From Clostridia bacterium (GTDB taxonomy: Bacteria > Bacillota > Clostridia > Christensenellales > Borkfalkiaceae): a stretch of DNA of 50,577 nucleotides. The stretch is taken from assembly GCA_029066845.1 (NCBI GenBank), contig JAIEFR010000023.1, positions 1 through 50,577 on the forward strand, in the 5' to 3' direction. Of the stretch, positions 43,109 to 50,577 are shown one piece after another; position 1 is the stretch's first letter; every line of letters begins with the position of its first letter. Made by a program: the position numbers and the translations under genes. The notes beneath the pieces were generated by a model. It saw nothing but the letters and a program-made list of their open reading frames with translations. It was not told the origin of the DNA and made no database searches.

Positions 43109-44004
43109 TCAATAAAGCTTTTTTACGCATCGCGTATCGTTGCGGAAAGTTCTGCCCGCCACGTTCAGAAACGAAACCAGGCGGTCAAGCGAGAAATTCT
43201 GCTGACGGAGTGTATGCTCCTCGACGAAAATGTCGTTTGCGATTTTCTGAAATTCTTCCTTGGTATGGTCTTCGGAAAAGAAGCGCGAAGCAATCTTTTC
43301 ACCGTACTGATATGATAATTCGATACGCTGCGATATGGTATTCTTCGAATAATCGTAGTGCGCCTTTGAAAAGCCGTTGCAAATAGACAAGTCCAGATCG
43401 ACTATCGGAACATCCGTTTTAAAGTCCTTTCTGTAATCGTAACGGGCGTCGAAATGAAGCACGAAAATCACATCCAACTCCTCATCCGTCGGCAAGGGGC
43501 GCGAATGCTTTAAAAGCGGATAGAGCGGAATATTATCCGCCGCACCTCCGTCTATTGCAAACCTGCCGTCAACAATTGACGGCAAAAATTTTAGAAAGGG
43601 ATAATTTACGGCAGCCTTTAAATAGCGCTCCCAAATCCTGCTGTAACCGCCCTTGATCCAATAATATCTTACCGAATAGAACGGAATATAGCAGACCGTG
43701 AAGCACGTAGGTATTTCAAGGTTGTCGTTACCGCTTGAAACGGCGTTTATGTAGTCGGCAAGCAAACCCTTTGCAAATACCTGATAAAACAGCTCTCCCT
43801 TCTTGGAGATGTCAACGTTTCTGTATAACTGTTCTATGTATTCAAGCTTGTTTGCCGAAAGAGCATACGCCGTAAATATTCCGCCCGACGAGGCGGACAA
43901 CAGCTTTATTTCGTCACGCGCAACGTAGTTCAATAGAGCTTTCGTAAATCCGACCTGATAGGCGCAATTGCTTATGCCGCCGGAGAACGCTATCCCTATT
44001 TTTA
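43109..44004 (-). CDS. Patatin-like phospholipase with non-canonical start
   Basis: Serine hydrolase of the patatin family, expected to cleave acyl lipids. The frame extends upstream of the first standard start (TTG 43931-43933) to read KIGIAFSGGISNCAYQVGF, which is the family's N-terminal strand and glycine-rich oxyanion loop, so the true protein must begin near 44004. No ATG, GTG or TTG exists there; the best fit is a GTA or ATA overlapping the stop of the preceding gene, eight bases after a GGAG. The nucleophile lies in LSASSGG (one Gly of GxSxG replaced by Ser) and the catalytic Asp in IDGG. I set the end at the likely coupled start; a sequence error is the alternative. Confidence 0.8.
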
Positions 44005-44511
44005 CTTTTCGTCTCCGGCAAGAGCTTTTTTTATTTCGTCAACCTGCTCGTTTACCGCTTCGCTTAACGAATTGCCGAGCTTCTGCGCGCCAGCCTCGAT
44101 TTTCTTTGCAAGCTTCTGCGCTGCATTTCCGATAGTTTCGGAAAGCTTGGGCTTTTCCGCCGTGGATGCGGGGTTGAGCTTTTCTTCGAGAACCTTAATA
44201 TCTTCTTCGGTCTTTGCCTTAACATCGTCGAGGTCTGCAACAGCCTTGTTGAATGCCTCTACCTTCTTGGCTTTGCTCAGCTCGTCTATAACCGCGATAA
44301 AGTCGGAGTATCTCCACTGAACCGTATTCAAATCGCTATCGACTACGGGAAGCTTGGAATTCTTTGCCGCCTTTGCTTCCTTTTTAACGAGTTTAGCGCA
44401 GATCTTTAACGCTTTAACGTCGTTTTTATATTCGATAACCAGATTTTCCAGCATCAAAAGCCTGTTGTTCAAAATGAGTAATTCTTTGTACTGAACGTTT
44501 GATTCTTCCAT
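44002..44511 (-). CDS. Coiled-coil protein of unknown function, patatin partner
   Basis: 169 residues, all-helical in appearance, Lys/Glu/Ala-rich, with a central VQWRYSDFIAVIDELSKAKK stretch and an amphipathic C-terminal helix (KLSETIGNAAQKLAKKIEAG) that could touch membranes. No signal peptide. I recognise no family. A GGGAG site precedes the ATG and a perfect TTGACA promoter is upstream. Its stop codon overlaps the apparent start of the patatin gene, so the two are made together. Confidence 0.8.
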   Translation of the reverse strand: MEESNVQYKELLILNNRLLMLENLVIEYKNDVKALKICAKLVKKEAKAAKNSKLPVVDSDLNTVQWRYSDFIAVIDELSKAKKVEAFNKAVADLDDVKAKTEEDIKVLEEKLNPASTAEKPKLSETIGNAAQKLAKKIEAGAQKLGNSLSEAVNEQVDEIKKALAGDEK

Positions 44512-44552
44512 TTTTATTCTCCCGAATATTTAGTTATTTGTCACTAGACGAC

Positions 44553-44581
44553 ATTATAAGACATTATCCGCCTATTGTCAA
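44553..44581 (-). promoter_or_regulatory. Promoter of the coiled-coil/patatin operon
   Basis: On the minus strand TTGACA (44576-44581), a 17-base spacer and TATAAT (44553-44558): a full consensus. Confidence 0.88.
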
Positions 44582-44608
44582 CATTATTGTTAATTTTTTG
44601 TAAGCATT

Positions 44609-44639
44609 AAAAAGCGGCTTCCGAAAAACCGGAAGCCGC
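44609..44639 (-). terminator. gap terminator
   Basis: 10-bp stem (44614-44623 with 44630-44639), then five Ts on the minus strand (44609-44613). Confidence 0.9.
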
Positions 44640-44657
44640 CGTAAAGTTGGTTTTTAA

Positions 44658-45674
44658 TTACTTCAACTCTGCGAAGTACTTAATGGTTCTTACCATCTGG
44701 GATGTGTAAGAATTTTCATTATCGTACCAGGATACTACCTTTACGAGGGTCGTGCCGTCGCCGAGAGGCATACACTTGGTCTGGGTAGCGTCGAAAAGCG
44801 AACCGTAGGTGATGCCGATTATATCGCTGGAAACTACTTCGTCCTCGGTATAGCCGTAGGAAGCGCTGGAAGCCGCTTTCATTGCAGCGTTTACGCTCTG
44901 AGCGTCGATTTCGCCTTCGCAAACAGCAATAAGCTGGGTAAGCGAACCGGTGGGAACGGGAACGCGCTGTGCGCAGCCGTCAAGAACGCCGTTGAGTTCG
45001 GGAATAACAAGACCGATTGCCTTTGCCGCACCCGTGGAATTGGGAACGATGTTAACGGCAGCCGCTCTTGCTCTTCTCAGATCGCCCTTGCGGTGAGGTC
45101 CGTCAAGAACCATCTGGTCGCCGGTGTATGCGTGAATGGTCGTCATATAGCCCTTCTTAATTTTGCAGAGCTTGTTGAGGGTTGCAGCCATAGGAGCAAG
45201 GCAGTTGGTGGTGCAGCTTGCTGCGGAAATAACCGTGTCGCTTGCCTTTAAGGTATCTTCGTTTACGCTGTAAACGATCGTGGGCAGGTCGTTGCCTGCA
45301 GGTGCGGAGATAACGCACTTTTTAGCGCCCGCAGTGATATGAGCGGAAGCCTTTTCCTTGGAGCAATAGAAGCCCGTGCATTCCAGAACGACGTCTACGC
45401 CAATCTGTCCCCAGGGAAGATTAGCAGCGTCCTTTTCCGCATAAATCTTAATGGTTTTACCGTTTACGGTAATGCTGTCTTCACCGGCAACTACGGTTTC
45501 CGCATACTTGTATCTGCCCTGAGCGGAATCGTACTTTAAGAGGTGAGCAAGCATCTTGGGGCTTGTCAAATCGTTGATAGCTACGATTTCATATCCTTCC
45601 GCGTCAAACATCTGCCTAAACGCAAGACGGCCGATACGACCGAAACCGTTGATAGCAACTTTTACATTAGCCAT
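44658..45674 (-). CDS. gap: Glyceraldehyde-3-phosphate dehydrogenase
   Basis: Glycolytic oxidation of glyceraldehyde-3-phosphate with NAD. 338 residues from the ATG at 45672-45674 ([16 protein letters not shown]), set by GGAGG. The longer in-frame ORF to 45755 would start inside the promoter. The NAD fold is GFGRIG (10-15) and the catalytic Cys154 lies in [18 protein letters not shown] holds the partner His. The gene is monocistronic with a strong promoter and a leader of about 75 bases. Divergent from fba, which does the preceding glycolytic step. Confidence 0.98.
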   Translation of the reverse strand: MANVKVAINGFGRIGRLAFRQMFDAEGYEIVAINDLTSPKMLAHLLKYDSAQGRYKYAETVVAGEDSITVNGKTIKIYAEKDAANLPWGQIGVDVVLECTGFYCSKEKASAHITAGAKKCVISAPAGNDLPTIVYSVNEDTLKASDTVISAASCTTNCLAPMAATLNKLCKIKKGYMTTIHAYTGDQMVLDGPHRKGDLRRARAAAVNIVPNSTGAAKAIGLVIPELNGVLDGCAQRVPVPTGSLTQLIAVCEGEIDAQSVNAAMKAASSASYGYTEDEVVSSDIIGITYGSLFDATQTKCMPLGDGTTLVKVVSWYDNENSYTSQMVRTIKYFAELK

Positions 45675-45753
45675 AAATATATTCCTCCGAATAATAAAAA
45701 ATTTACCTGTGATATTGGCAATCGCCGTACTTCCTTTGATTACCAGCGTTGCC

Positions 45754-45782
45754 ATTATAGCAAATTACTTACTTCAAGTCAA
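45754..45782 (-). promoter_or_regulatory. gap promoter
   Basis: On the minus strand TTGACT (45777-45782), a 17-base spacer and TATAAT (45754-45759). Confidence 0.85.
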
Positions 45783-45836
45783 CAAAATAACAATCTTCGC
45801 GCAAGTATTTTTTTATGGTTAATTTTCAAAATATAC

Positions 45837-45865
45837 TTGAAATTTGTGACGTAATGAATTATACT
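45837..45865 (+). promoter_or_regulatory. fba promoter
   Basis: TTGAAA (45837-45842), a 17-base spacer and TATACT (45860-45865), about 50 bases before the fba ATG. Confidence 0.8.
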
Positions 45866-45914
45866 TAAATATGGTAAATACATTACCTGAAATTATGATA
45901 TTCGGAGGTTCTCT

Positions 45915-46781
45915 ATGGCGTTGGTATCGGCAAAAGAAATGCTTGAAAAAGCAAGGGACGGAAAATATGCGGTCGGACAATTCAATATAAACAATCTGGA
46001 ATGGACAAAGTCCATTTTACAGACCGCGCAGGAGCTTAACGCTCCCGTTATTCTCGGCGTTTCCGAGGGTGCGGGAAAATATATGACCGGCTTTAAGACG
46101 GTTGCGGATATGGTTAAAGCTATGATAGAAGATTTGAAAATTACCGTACCCGTTGCCCTCCATCTCGACCACGGCACTTACGACGGTTGCTATAAATGCA
46201 TAAAGGCGGGCTTCTCCTCCATTATGTTCGACGGCTCCCACCTGCCCATAGATGAAAACATTGCAAAAACCAAGGAGCTTGTTGCGGTGACCAAGCAGCT
46301 CGGGCTTTCGCTCGAAGCGGAAGTCGGCGCTATCGGCGGTGAGGAAGACGGCGTTGTCGGCAAGGGCGAATGCGCGGACCCCGACGAATGCAAAAAGATT
46401 GCAGACCTCGGCGTGACGATGCTTGCCGCAGGTATCGGCAACATTCACGGCAAATACCCCGCAAACTGGGAAGGACTCAGCTTCGAAACGCTTGCGGCGG
46501 TTAAGGCTAAGGTCGGCGATATGCCCCTTGTCCTCCACGGCGGCACGGGTATCCCCACTGATATGATTAAAAAGGCAATCTCTCTGGGCGTTGCGAAAAT
46601 CAACGTAAACACCGAGTGCCAGCTTGCTTTCCAGGCGGCAACCAGAAAATATATAGAAGCGGGCAAGGACTTGCAGGGCAAGGGCTTTGACCCCAGAAAA
46701 CTGCTTGCCGACGGCTGCGCCGCAATCAAGGAAACGGTTAAAGAGAAGATGGAAATCTTCGGTTGCATAGGCAAAGCGTAA
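45915..46781 (+). CDS. fba: Class II fructose-bisphosphate aldolase
   Basis: Zinc-dependent cleavage of fructose-1,6-bisphosphate into the two triose phosphates. The 288 residues match the short class II (FbaA/GatY) form. HLDHG carries the zinc His and catalytic Asp, followed by MFDGSHLP, GIGNIHGKYP and LHGGTGIP with metal and phosphate ligands. GGAGG lies just before the ATG. The gene is divergent from gap, with both promoters in the same 240-base gap, and ends at its own terminator. Confidence 0.97.
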   Translation: MALVSAKEMLEKARDGKYAVGQFNINNLEWTKSILQTAQELNAPVILGVSEGAGKYMTGFKTVADMVKAMIEDLKITVPVALHLDHGTYDGCYKCIKAGFSSIMFDGSHLPIDENIAKTKELVAVTKQLGLSLEAEVGAIGGEEDGVVGKGECADPDECKKIADLGVTMLAAGIGNIHGKYPANWEGLSFETLAAVKAKVGDMPLVLHGGTGIPTDMIKKAISLGVAKINVNTECQLAFQAATRKYIEAGKDLQGKGFDPRKLLADGCAAIKETVKEKMEIFGCIGKA

Positions 46782-46800
46782 AATTATTTTAATAAGGTTA

Positions 46801-46841
46801 CAGCCTCCGGCAATGAAAAATTGTCGGAGGCTGATTTTTTT
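46801..46841 (+). terminator. fba terminator
   Basis: Arms 46801-46814 and 46820-46833 with one mismatch, followed by seven Ts (46835-46841). Confidence 0.9.
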
Positions 46842-46868
46842 AATTGAAGTTGCACATACTCTTGCTGT

Positions 46869-47279
46869 ATGAAAAAGAAACTTTGCGCAATAATTTTACT
46901 TGCCGTAACCGCATTTACCTGTCTGTGTGCTTTTACGTTTGACGCAAATTCTTCCGTCAAATCGCTGACAAAGCCGTATATAACCACTTACGAATGTACC
47001 CTTGCCCGCTTCGGCGACGAAGATTTACTTGAAAAATACGAATACGTTAAAATTACTTTTTTAGACGATAAAGAGCTTGAATTAAGCTATAAACGGAAAA
47101 ACGGCAAAAGAAAAGTCCACGTCTGCACCTACGAATACAACGACAAAACGGAGCAATTCGAAGCGGAAGTCGGCATTCTGGGCTTCAAATTCAAGCAGGC
47201 AACAAAGATAGAAAACGGCAGATTCACGATAAGTATGCCGCTGCTCGGCAAACCCCTCGTTATGGTCTTTGCCTCATAA
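46869..47279 (+). CDS. Small secreted protein, function unknown
   Basis: 136 residues with a signal peptide (about 1-21; MKKKLCAIILLAVTAFTCLC then AFTFDA). The mature part is about 110 residues, rich in charged and aromatic residues, with alternating patterns suggesting beta strands (YVKITFLDDKELELSYK). I recognise no family. No good ribosome site or separate promoter is visible, and it begins 28 bases after the fba terminator. Coding is supported by the coherent signal peptide and a downstream bidirectional terminator. Confidence 0.68.
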   Translation: MKKKLCAIILLAVTAFTCLCAFTFDANSSVKSLTKPYITTYECTLARFGDEDLLEKYEYVKITFLDDKELELSYKRKNGKRKVHVCTYEYNDKTEQFEAEVGILGFKFKQATKIENGRFTISMPLLGKPLVMVFAS

Positions 47280-47289
47280 AAAGCAAAAG

Positions 47290-47317
47290 AGCCGTTGGCG
47301 TCAACCAACGGCTTTGA
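47290..47317. terminator. Bidirectional terminator between two convergent small genes
   Basis: 9-bp stem (47290-47298 with 47305-47313) in the gap between the convergent genes at 46869 and 47329. T-rich tails are modest on both strands. Confidence 0.75.
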
Positions 47318-47328
47318 ATTTTCGATTA

Positions 47329-47682
47329 TCAGTTCTCGGGCTTATAGGTACCCACTATTTCCTCTGCCCCCTCGTCCTCGATTTGCGTAAAGACCGCGGC
47401 GTCGGAGGTCTTGATTGCGCCGTCCGAATTTTCAACGAGCAAATCGTCAATCGTGACCTGCCTTTCAGTTTCGCGGCTGGTGGTGAATCTGAACGAATTT
47501 TTGTCGTAGTAAGCTACGTCGTACTCCATTTTACGCAAATTCTCGTCGGAATACGACTTATGCAGTTTTTCCCTGTTCTTCTTTTCGCTCTTAGACCTTT
47601 CGAGCGCAACGAGCGAATATATCAATAACAGCGACAAAAATACGCCGCCCGCACAAATGAGCAAAATAAACTCAGGTTTCAT
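47329..47682 (-). CDS. Single-pass membrane protein, function unknown
   Basis: 117 residues from the ATG at 47680-47682. One N-terminal helix (about 4-26, EFILLICAGGVFLSLLLIYSL), then a charged cytoplasmic part with KKNREKLHKSYSDENLRK and an acidic end. No known domain. There is no ribosome site, and the promoter -10 at 47690-47695 places the transcript start at or one base from the ATG, so the mRNA may be leaderless. An in-frame start 12 codons upstream falls inside the promoter. Confidence 0.7.
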   Translation of the reverse strand: MKPEFILLICAGGVFLSLLLIYSLVALERSKSEKKNREKLHKSYSDENLRKMEYDVAYYDKNSFRFTTSRETERQVTIDDLLVENSDGAIKTSDAAVFTQIEDEGAEEIVGTYKPEN

Positions 47683-47689
47683 ACTTGAA

Positions 47690-47718
47690 ATTTTAACACC
47701 AATTGTCGGTTTTGTCAA
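47690..47718 (-). promoter_or_regulatory. Promoter abutting the start at 47682
   Basis: On the minus strand TTGACA (47713-47718), a 17-base spacer and TAAAAT (47690-47695). Confidence 0.78.
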
Positions 47719-47811
47719 ATACAGTTTGACGTTTTAAGCGTTTTATATACTCAATTCGCCGTAAACCGCTTTAAATACATAAAAACCGACACAAATAAAT
47801 ATATTATTGCG

Positions 47812-48852
47812 ATGAAAAAGATTATGTTTTGCGGCGGCGGAAGCGCCGGCCACGTTATGCCGAATATTGCCGTCTACGAAATTTTACGCGACAAATACGA
47901 AATTTATTATATCGGCACGAACGGTATTGAAAAAAATATTTGCAAAAGCTTCGGAGTTCCTTTCTCTGAATTCGATGGCGTTAAGCTTGTCAGGGGAAAA
48001 ATATTGTGCAATCTCGCCATACCGTTTAAGCTTGCAAAAAGCGTAAAGCAATGCAAAAATATTTTAAACAAAATGCGCCCCGATTTGCTGTTCTGTAAAG
48101 GCGGCTATGCCTCCCTTCCCCCTGCGCTTGCGGCGCACAAGCTCGGCATACCCGTCGTAACTCACGAATCCGACTTGACGGCGGGACTTGCAAACAAGAT
48201 AATTGCAGGCAGATCCGAAAAGGTTCTTACGTCGTTCAGCGATACCGCAGAAAGCTTTAAAAACGGCGTTTATACCGGTTCGCCTATGCGCAACAGCCTG
48301 TTCGGCAGAGATAAAAGCAAATCCAAGGAACTACTCGCCCTTGACGACCGCCCCACCGTTCTTGTCTTCGGCGGCGGCAGCGGTTCCAAAATTATAAATG
48401 ACTGCCTTAGACAGAGCCTGTTTGATCTATGCAAGCGGTTCAACGTTTTGCATCTGTGCGGGCGCGGAAACGCGATTGAAAGCAACGTTTACGGCTATAA
48501 GCAGATTGAATTCTGCGACGATATGGGACTGATTTACGCTTGCGCGGATTACGCCGTCGCAAGATGCGGCTCCAACTCGGCACACGAGCTTATCGCGCTT
48601 AAGATCCCCACTCTGTTTATACCGCTTGACAACGGCAGTTCACGCGGCGACCAGGTTAAAAACGCGCAGTATTTCCAAAGCCGCGGATTGTGCAGAGTGC
48701 TTGAAGAACACAATTTGTCCTCAAAAACCTTGACTGACGGAATTTTCAATCTGGCGGGCGACGAAAAATTAAAAACCGCACTCGAACATTGCAGTCTGGA
48801 GTGCGGTAACGATAAAATAATTGACGAAATAGAAAAGTCGCTCAGCCGATAA
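47812..48852 (+). CDS. murG: MurG-like UDP-GlcNAc glycosyltransferase
   Basis: Adds GlcNAc to lipid I to make lipid II on the inner membrane face, if orthologous to MurG. The 346 residues have two GT-B halves: the acceptor-side GGGSAGHVMPN (8-18) and CKGGYASLPPALAA, then FGGGSGSKI and ARCGSNSAHELIAL for the donor. Some loops differ from classical MurG (HESDLTAGLANK for HEQNxxxGxxN), so it may be a second MurG-like enzyme. No mur or division genes adjoin it. No ribosome site is visible before the ATG. It overlaps the convergent mntP by 11 bases at the 3' ends. Confidence 0.86.
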   Translation: MKKIMFCGGGSAGHVMPNIAVYEILRDKYEIYYIGTNGIEKNICKSFGVPFSEFDGVKLVRGKILCNLAIPFKLAKSVKQCKNILNKMRPDLLFCKGGYASLPPALAAHKLGIPVVTHESDLTAGLANKIIAGRSEKVLTSFSDTAESFKNGVYTGSPMRNSLFGRDKSKSKELLALDDRPTVLVFGGGSGSKIINDCLRQSLFDLCKRFNVLHLCGRGNAIESNVYGYKQIEFCDDMGLIYACADYAVARCGSNSAHELIALKIPTLFIPLDNGSSRGDQVKNAQYFQSRGLCRVLEEHNLSSKTLTDGIFNLAGDEKLKTALEHCSLECGNDKIIDEIEKSLSR

Positions 48853-49438
48853 TACCCTCGACAAGTATTTTTATACCTATGCCGATAAGCACTACGCCGC
48901 CTATGATTTCGGCTATGCTTGCCTTGTTTTTGAAAAGTTTGCCGATTTTTATGCCTATTACGATGCCAGCAAGGCTGATTACAAAGGTAACTACGCCTAT
49001 TATAGCTACCAGACCGAATACGTTTGCTTTGGTTACGCCCGCCATTGCGTTAAGCGTTATGCCGACGGCAAGCGCGTCTATGCTGGTTGCCACGCCCTGC
49101 AAAAGCACTTCTGGGTAGAAGAATTTTTTAACTTTAACCTCTCCGTCGGTTGACCTGAGCTCCTTGATGCCGTCGAAAACCATCTTTCCGCCGATTATCA
49201 GTAGCAGGAAAAACGCTATGTAGTGGTCGAATGCGTCGATATAATCGGCAAACAGCGAAGCCAAAAAATATCCGCACAGCGGCATCGCCGCCTGGAATAT
49301 TCCAAAGGTCAGCGGTATTGTCACCGCTTTACCCTTACTAAGTTTGTTATAGCACATACCGTCGGTTATAGACACTGCAAACGCGTCCATTGCAAGTGAA
49401 AAACCGATTAGTAGTACCTGTAGAATCAAAAGCCACAT
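48842..49438 (-). CDS. mntP: Manganese efflux pump MntP
   Basis: 198 residues, six helices, with the duplicated half-motifs MDAFAVSI (about 17-24) and TSIDALAVG that carry the transport Asp residues of the MntP family. It exports Mn(II). No yybP-ykoY manganese riboswitch precedes it. The promoter -10 ends only nine bases from the ATG and no ribosome site is seen, so the message is probably leaderless. Convergent with murG, with overlapping 3' ends. Confidence 0.93.
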   Translation of the reverse strand: MWLLILQVLLIGFSLAMDAFAVSITDGMCYNKLSKGKAVTIPLTFGIFQAAMPLCGYFLASLFADYIDAFDHYIAFFLLLIIGGKMVFDGIKELRSTDGEVKVKKFFYPEVLLQGVATSIDALAVGITLNAMAGVTKANVFGLVAIIGVVTFVISLAGIVIGIKIGKLFKNKASIAEIIGGVVLIGIGIKILVEGIIG

Positions 49439-49446
49439 ATGTTACT

Positions 49447-49475
49447 ATTATAATATACAGTCGCGCTTTTGTAAA
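49447..49475 (-). promoter_or_regulatory. mntP promoter
   Basis: On the minus strand TTTACA (49470-49475), a 17-base spacer and TATAAT (49447-49452), leaving an untranslated leader of at most two or three bases. Confidence 0.75.
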
Positions 49476-49541
49476 TGCTTTTGTTAAATTAAAATCGTCA
49501 AAAATTATTTTAAGTTTTTTGAAAAATTACCGCTAAATCGT

Positions 49542-49570
49542 TTGGCATTTGTTATTAAATTAAGTATAAT
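49542..49570 (+). promoter_or_regulatory. tRNA-Pro promoter
   Basis: TTGGCA (49542-49547), a 17-base spacer and TATAAT (49565-49570). Confidence 0.78.
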
Positions 49571-49589
49571 GTATAGGCAAACAAAGTTT

Positions 49590-49666
49590 TGAGGTGTAGC
49601 GCAGTTTGGTAGCGCGTCTGGTTAGGGACCAGAAGGTCGTGGGTTCAAGTCCCGTCACCTCAACCA
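49590..49666 (+). tRNA. tRNA-Pro (anticodon AGG)
   Basis: 77 bases with acceptor TGAGGTG/CACCTCA, discriminator A and encoded CCA. D-stem GCGC/GCGC, anticodon stem TCTGG/CCAGA around loop TTAGGGA, so AGG (reads CCU, and CCC or CCA if A34 becomes inosine). T-loop TTCAAGT. A34 in tRNA-Pro is rare in bacteria. Confidence 0.95.
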
Positions 49667-49745
49667 GTTGCGAAAGAGTTAGAACACCGAAAAACGGAAT
49701 ATATTTCGTAAATGGTGTCGCGGGCTTCGTCGCATACCAATAAGT

Positions 49746-49778
49746 AAAAAGCACAAGGTTAAAAACCTTGTGCTTTTT
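49746..49778 (+). terminator. Terminator downstream of tRNA-Pro
   Basis: 10-bp stem (49751-49760 with 49764-49773), three-base loop and five Ts. The 80 bases between tRNA and terminator hold no gene. Confidence 0.88.
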
Positions 49779-49824
49779 CTATACCACCATTTAAAGCCAC
49801 CCATTGCAGGATAAAGGCATTATT

Positions 49825-50577
49825 TCACTCGCTTATGTATTTGTCATAACGGCTTTGCTCAATAACAGTTTTTCCTAATAAAGTAATTGCTTGTTTAGGA
49901 CACAAACTGATACAACGATAGCACATAGTACAGCGATTGCTTGCTATTGCTTTATTATTTAGCAAGGTAATGTTTTGCATAGGACACGATTTTACGCACA
50001 AACCGCAGCCAATACAATTATTATTTATTTTCAATTTATCGGTATATTTCTTAGTTTTTCCTTGAAACCAAAACCGTTGCCCGATACAGCCCGCTATTCT
50101 ATCATAAAAATGTAGTCCGTCTTTTGGAAAATTGCCGTTTTTGATTTCCGTTGCGTATTTTTCTATTTTCAAATCGGCACGTTTTACTATTTCTCTATTT
50201 TCCGAAAGCGATTTTTTTAGCATTTTTGAATCACACACAGCATCCGGCATAAGTATATGTACACCACCGACAACTTTTGCACCATATTTTTTTAATAACC
50301 GTGCTGAACAACCGGCTCCGTCGCCGCTGAACAATCCCATTGTAGCAACGCATAATACCTTTTTCCCTTTCCACAAATCAGAATTATTTTTTATAAAATC
50401 CCTTACGATAACGGGAATGTTTGAAAACTGCACAGGATATCCTAACACAATAAAATCGTGTTGAGACAATAAATTTACTGCATCACTGCTTTCTATGGGA
50501 ATAGCCATAGCATTTTCGTCTAATAAATGAACTAATTTCTGAACGCAATGTTGTGTGTTGCCCGTTCCGCTTAAATA
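49825..50577 (-). CDS. Flavodoxin-ferredoxin fusion (EFR1-like), N-terminus cut by window edge
   Basis: The frame is open to the right edge. The first visible residues read LSGTGNT, the FMN phosphate-binding loop of flavodoxins, so only a few residues are missing. The flavodoxin-like part (about 160 residues) has VLGYPVQFSNIP and ATMGLFSGDGAG. The C-terminal part has two 4Fe-4S motifs, CIGCGLCVKSCP and CTMCYRCISLCP. Such proteins carry electrons between flavin and Fe-S partners, but the partner is not in view. An internal ATG at 50506-50508 is not the true start because it would remove the FMN loop. Confidence 0.9.
   Translation of the reverse strand, partial: YLSGTGNTQHCVQKLVHLLDENAMAIPIESSDAVNLLSQHDFIVLGYPVQFSNIPVIVRDFIKNNSDLWKGKKVLCVATMGLFSGDGAGCSARLLKKYGAKVVGGVHILMPDAVCDSKMLKKSLSENREIVKRADLKIEKYATEIKNGNFPKDGLHFYDRIAGCIGQRFWFQGKTKKYTDKLKINNNCIGCGLCVKSCPMQNITLLNNKAIASNRCTMCYRCISLCPKQAITLLGKTVIEQSRYDKYISE

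Noticed and set aside
45675-45755. 27-residue N-terminal extension of gap
   Set aside because: It would start inside the gap promoter; GGAGG and the family N-terminus both point to the ATG at 45672-45674.
49560-49754. 64-residue minus-strand ORF containing VEVTGLEPTTFWSLTRRA
   Set aside because: This is the antisense of tRNA-Pro; such sequences are a well-known false protein created by translating tRNA genes backwards.

Overview
The window reads as chromosomal DNA of a Gram-positive, low-to-mid GC bacterium of the class Clostridia (Bacillota), most likely an uncultured gut- or plant-matter-associated lineage. Supporting signs are a T-box leader, an L20-type infC leader, SipW-type signal peptidases with a TasA/camelysin-like secreted protein, strong GGAGG ribosome sites, TTGACA/TATAAT promoters, and a murB-PHP-whiA-dnaE-pfkA gene order typical of Clostridia. 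No species can be named from sequence alone.

Layout. 1-3720 (minus strand): a truncated gene at the left edge, galE, a small Cys-rich protein, a PfkB-family sugar-phosphate kinase and pfkA. 3721-10920: one long minus-strand run of a membrane-anchored solute-binding-like protein, murB, a PHP phosphoesterase, whiA and dnaE. 11100-13310: a secreted pectate lyase lipoprotein with six 27-residue His/Cys repeats. 13409-18424: translation genes (yebC, a SpoU-type rRNA methylase, rplT-rpmI-infC with an attenuating leader, thrS with a T-box), with leuS divergent. 21012-24726: tRNA-Leu(AAG), coaE, polA, a half tRNA-Leu relic and an intact tRNA-Leu(CAA). 24766-29764: B12/one-carbon block, with a cobalamin riboswitch over a DUF4430 lipoprotein and an ECF S component, plus metF, a stand-alone MetH-activation protein and a short metH.

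29795-40302 is the most unusual part. A c-di-GMP-I riboswitch precedes two TasA-like secreted proteins. Next comes a promoter driving SipW-type peptidase, membrane-tethered McrB-like AAA+ ATPase, DUF2357-like coiled-coil protein and a second SipW-type peptidase. Just upstream on the same strand is an operon of two membrane EAL-domain c-di-GMP phosphodiesterases. I infer a c-di-GMP-controlled surface-fibre locus with an associated McrB/DUF2357 motor pair that lacks a recognisable nuclease centre.

40453-50577: tRNA-Arg(CCT), a TetR-regulated FtsX-type ABC exporter, a patatin-like hydrolase with no canonical start codon plus a coiled-coil partner, gap and fba (divergent glycolytic genes), small secreted or anchored proteins, a murG homologue, mntP, tRNA-Pro(AGG), and a flavodoxin-ferredoxin protein cut by the right edge. 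Glycolysis (pfkA, fruK-like, fba, gap) and peptidoglycan synthesis (murB, murG) are spread through the window. No phage, transposase or CRISPR array was seen.
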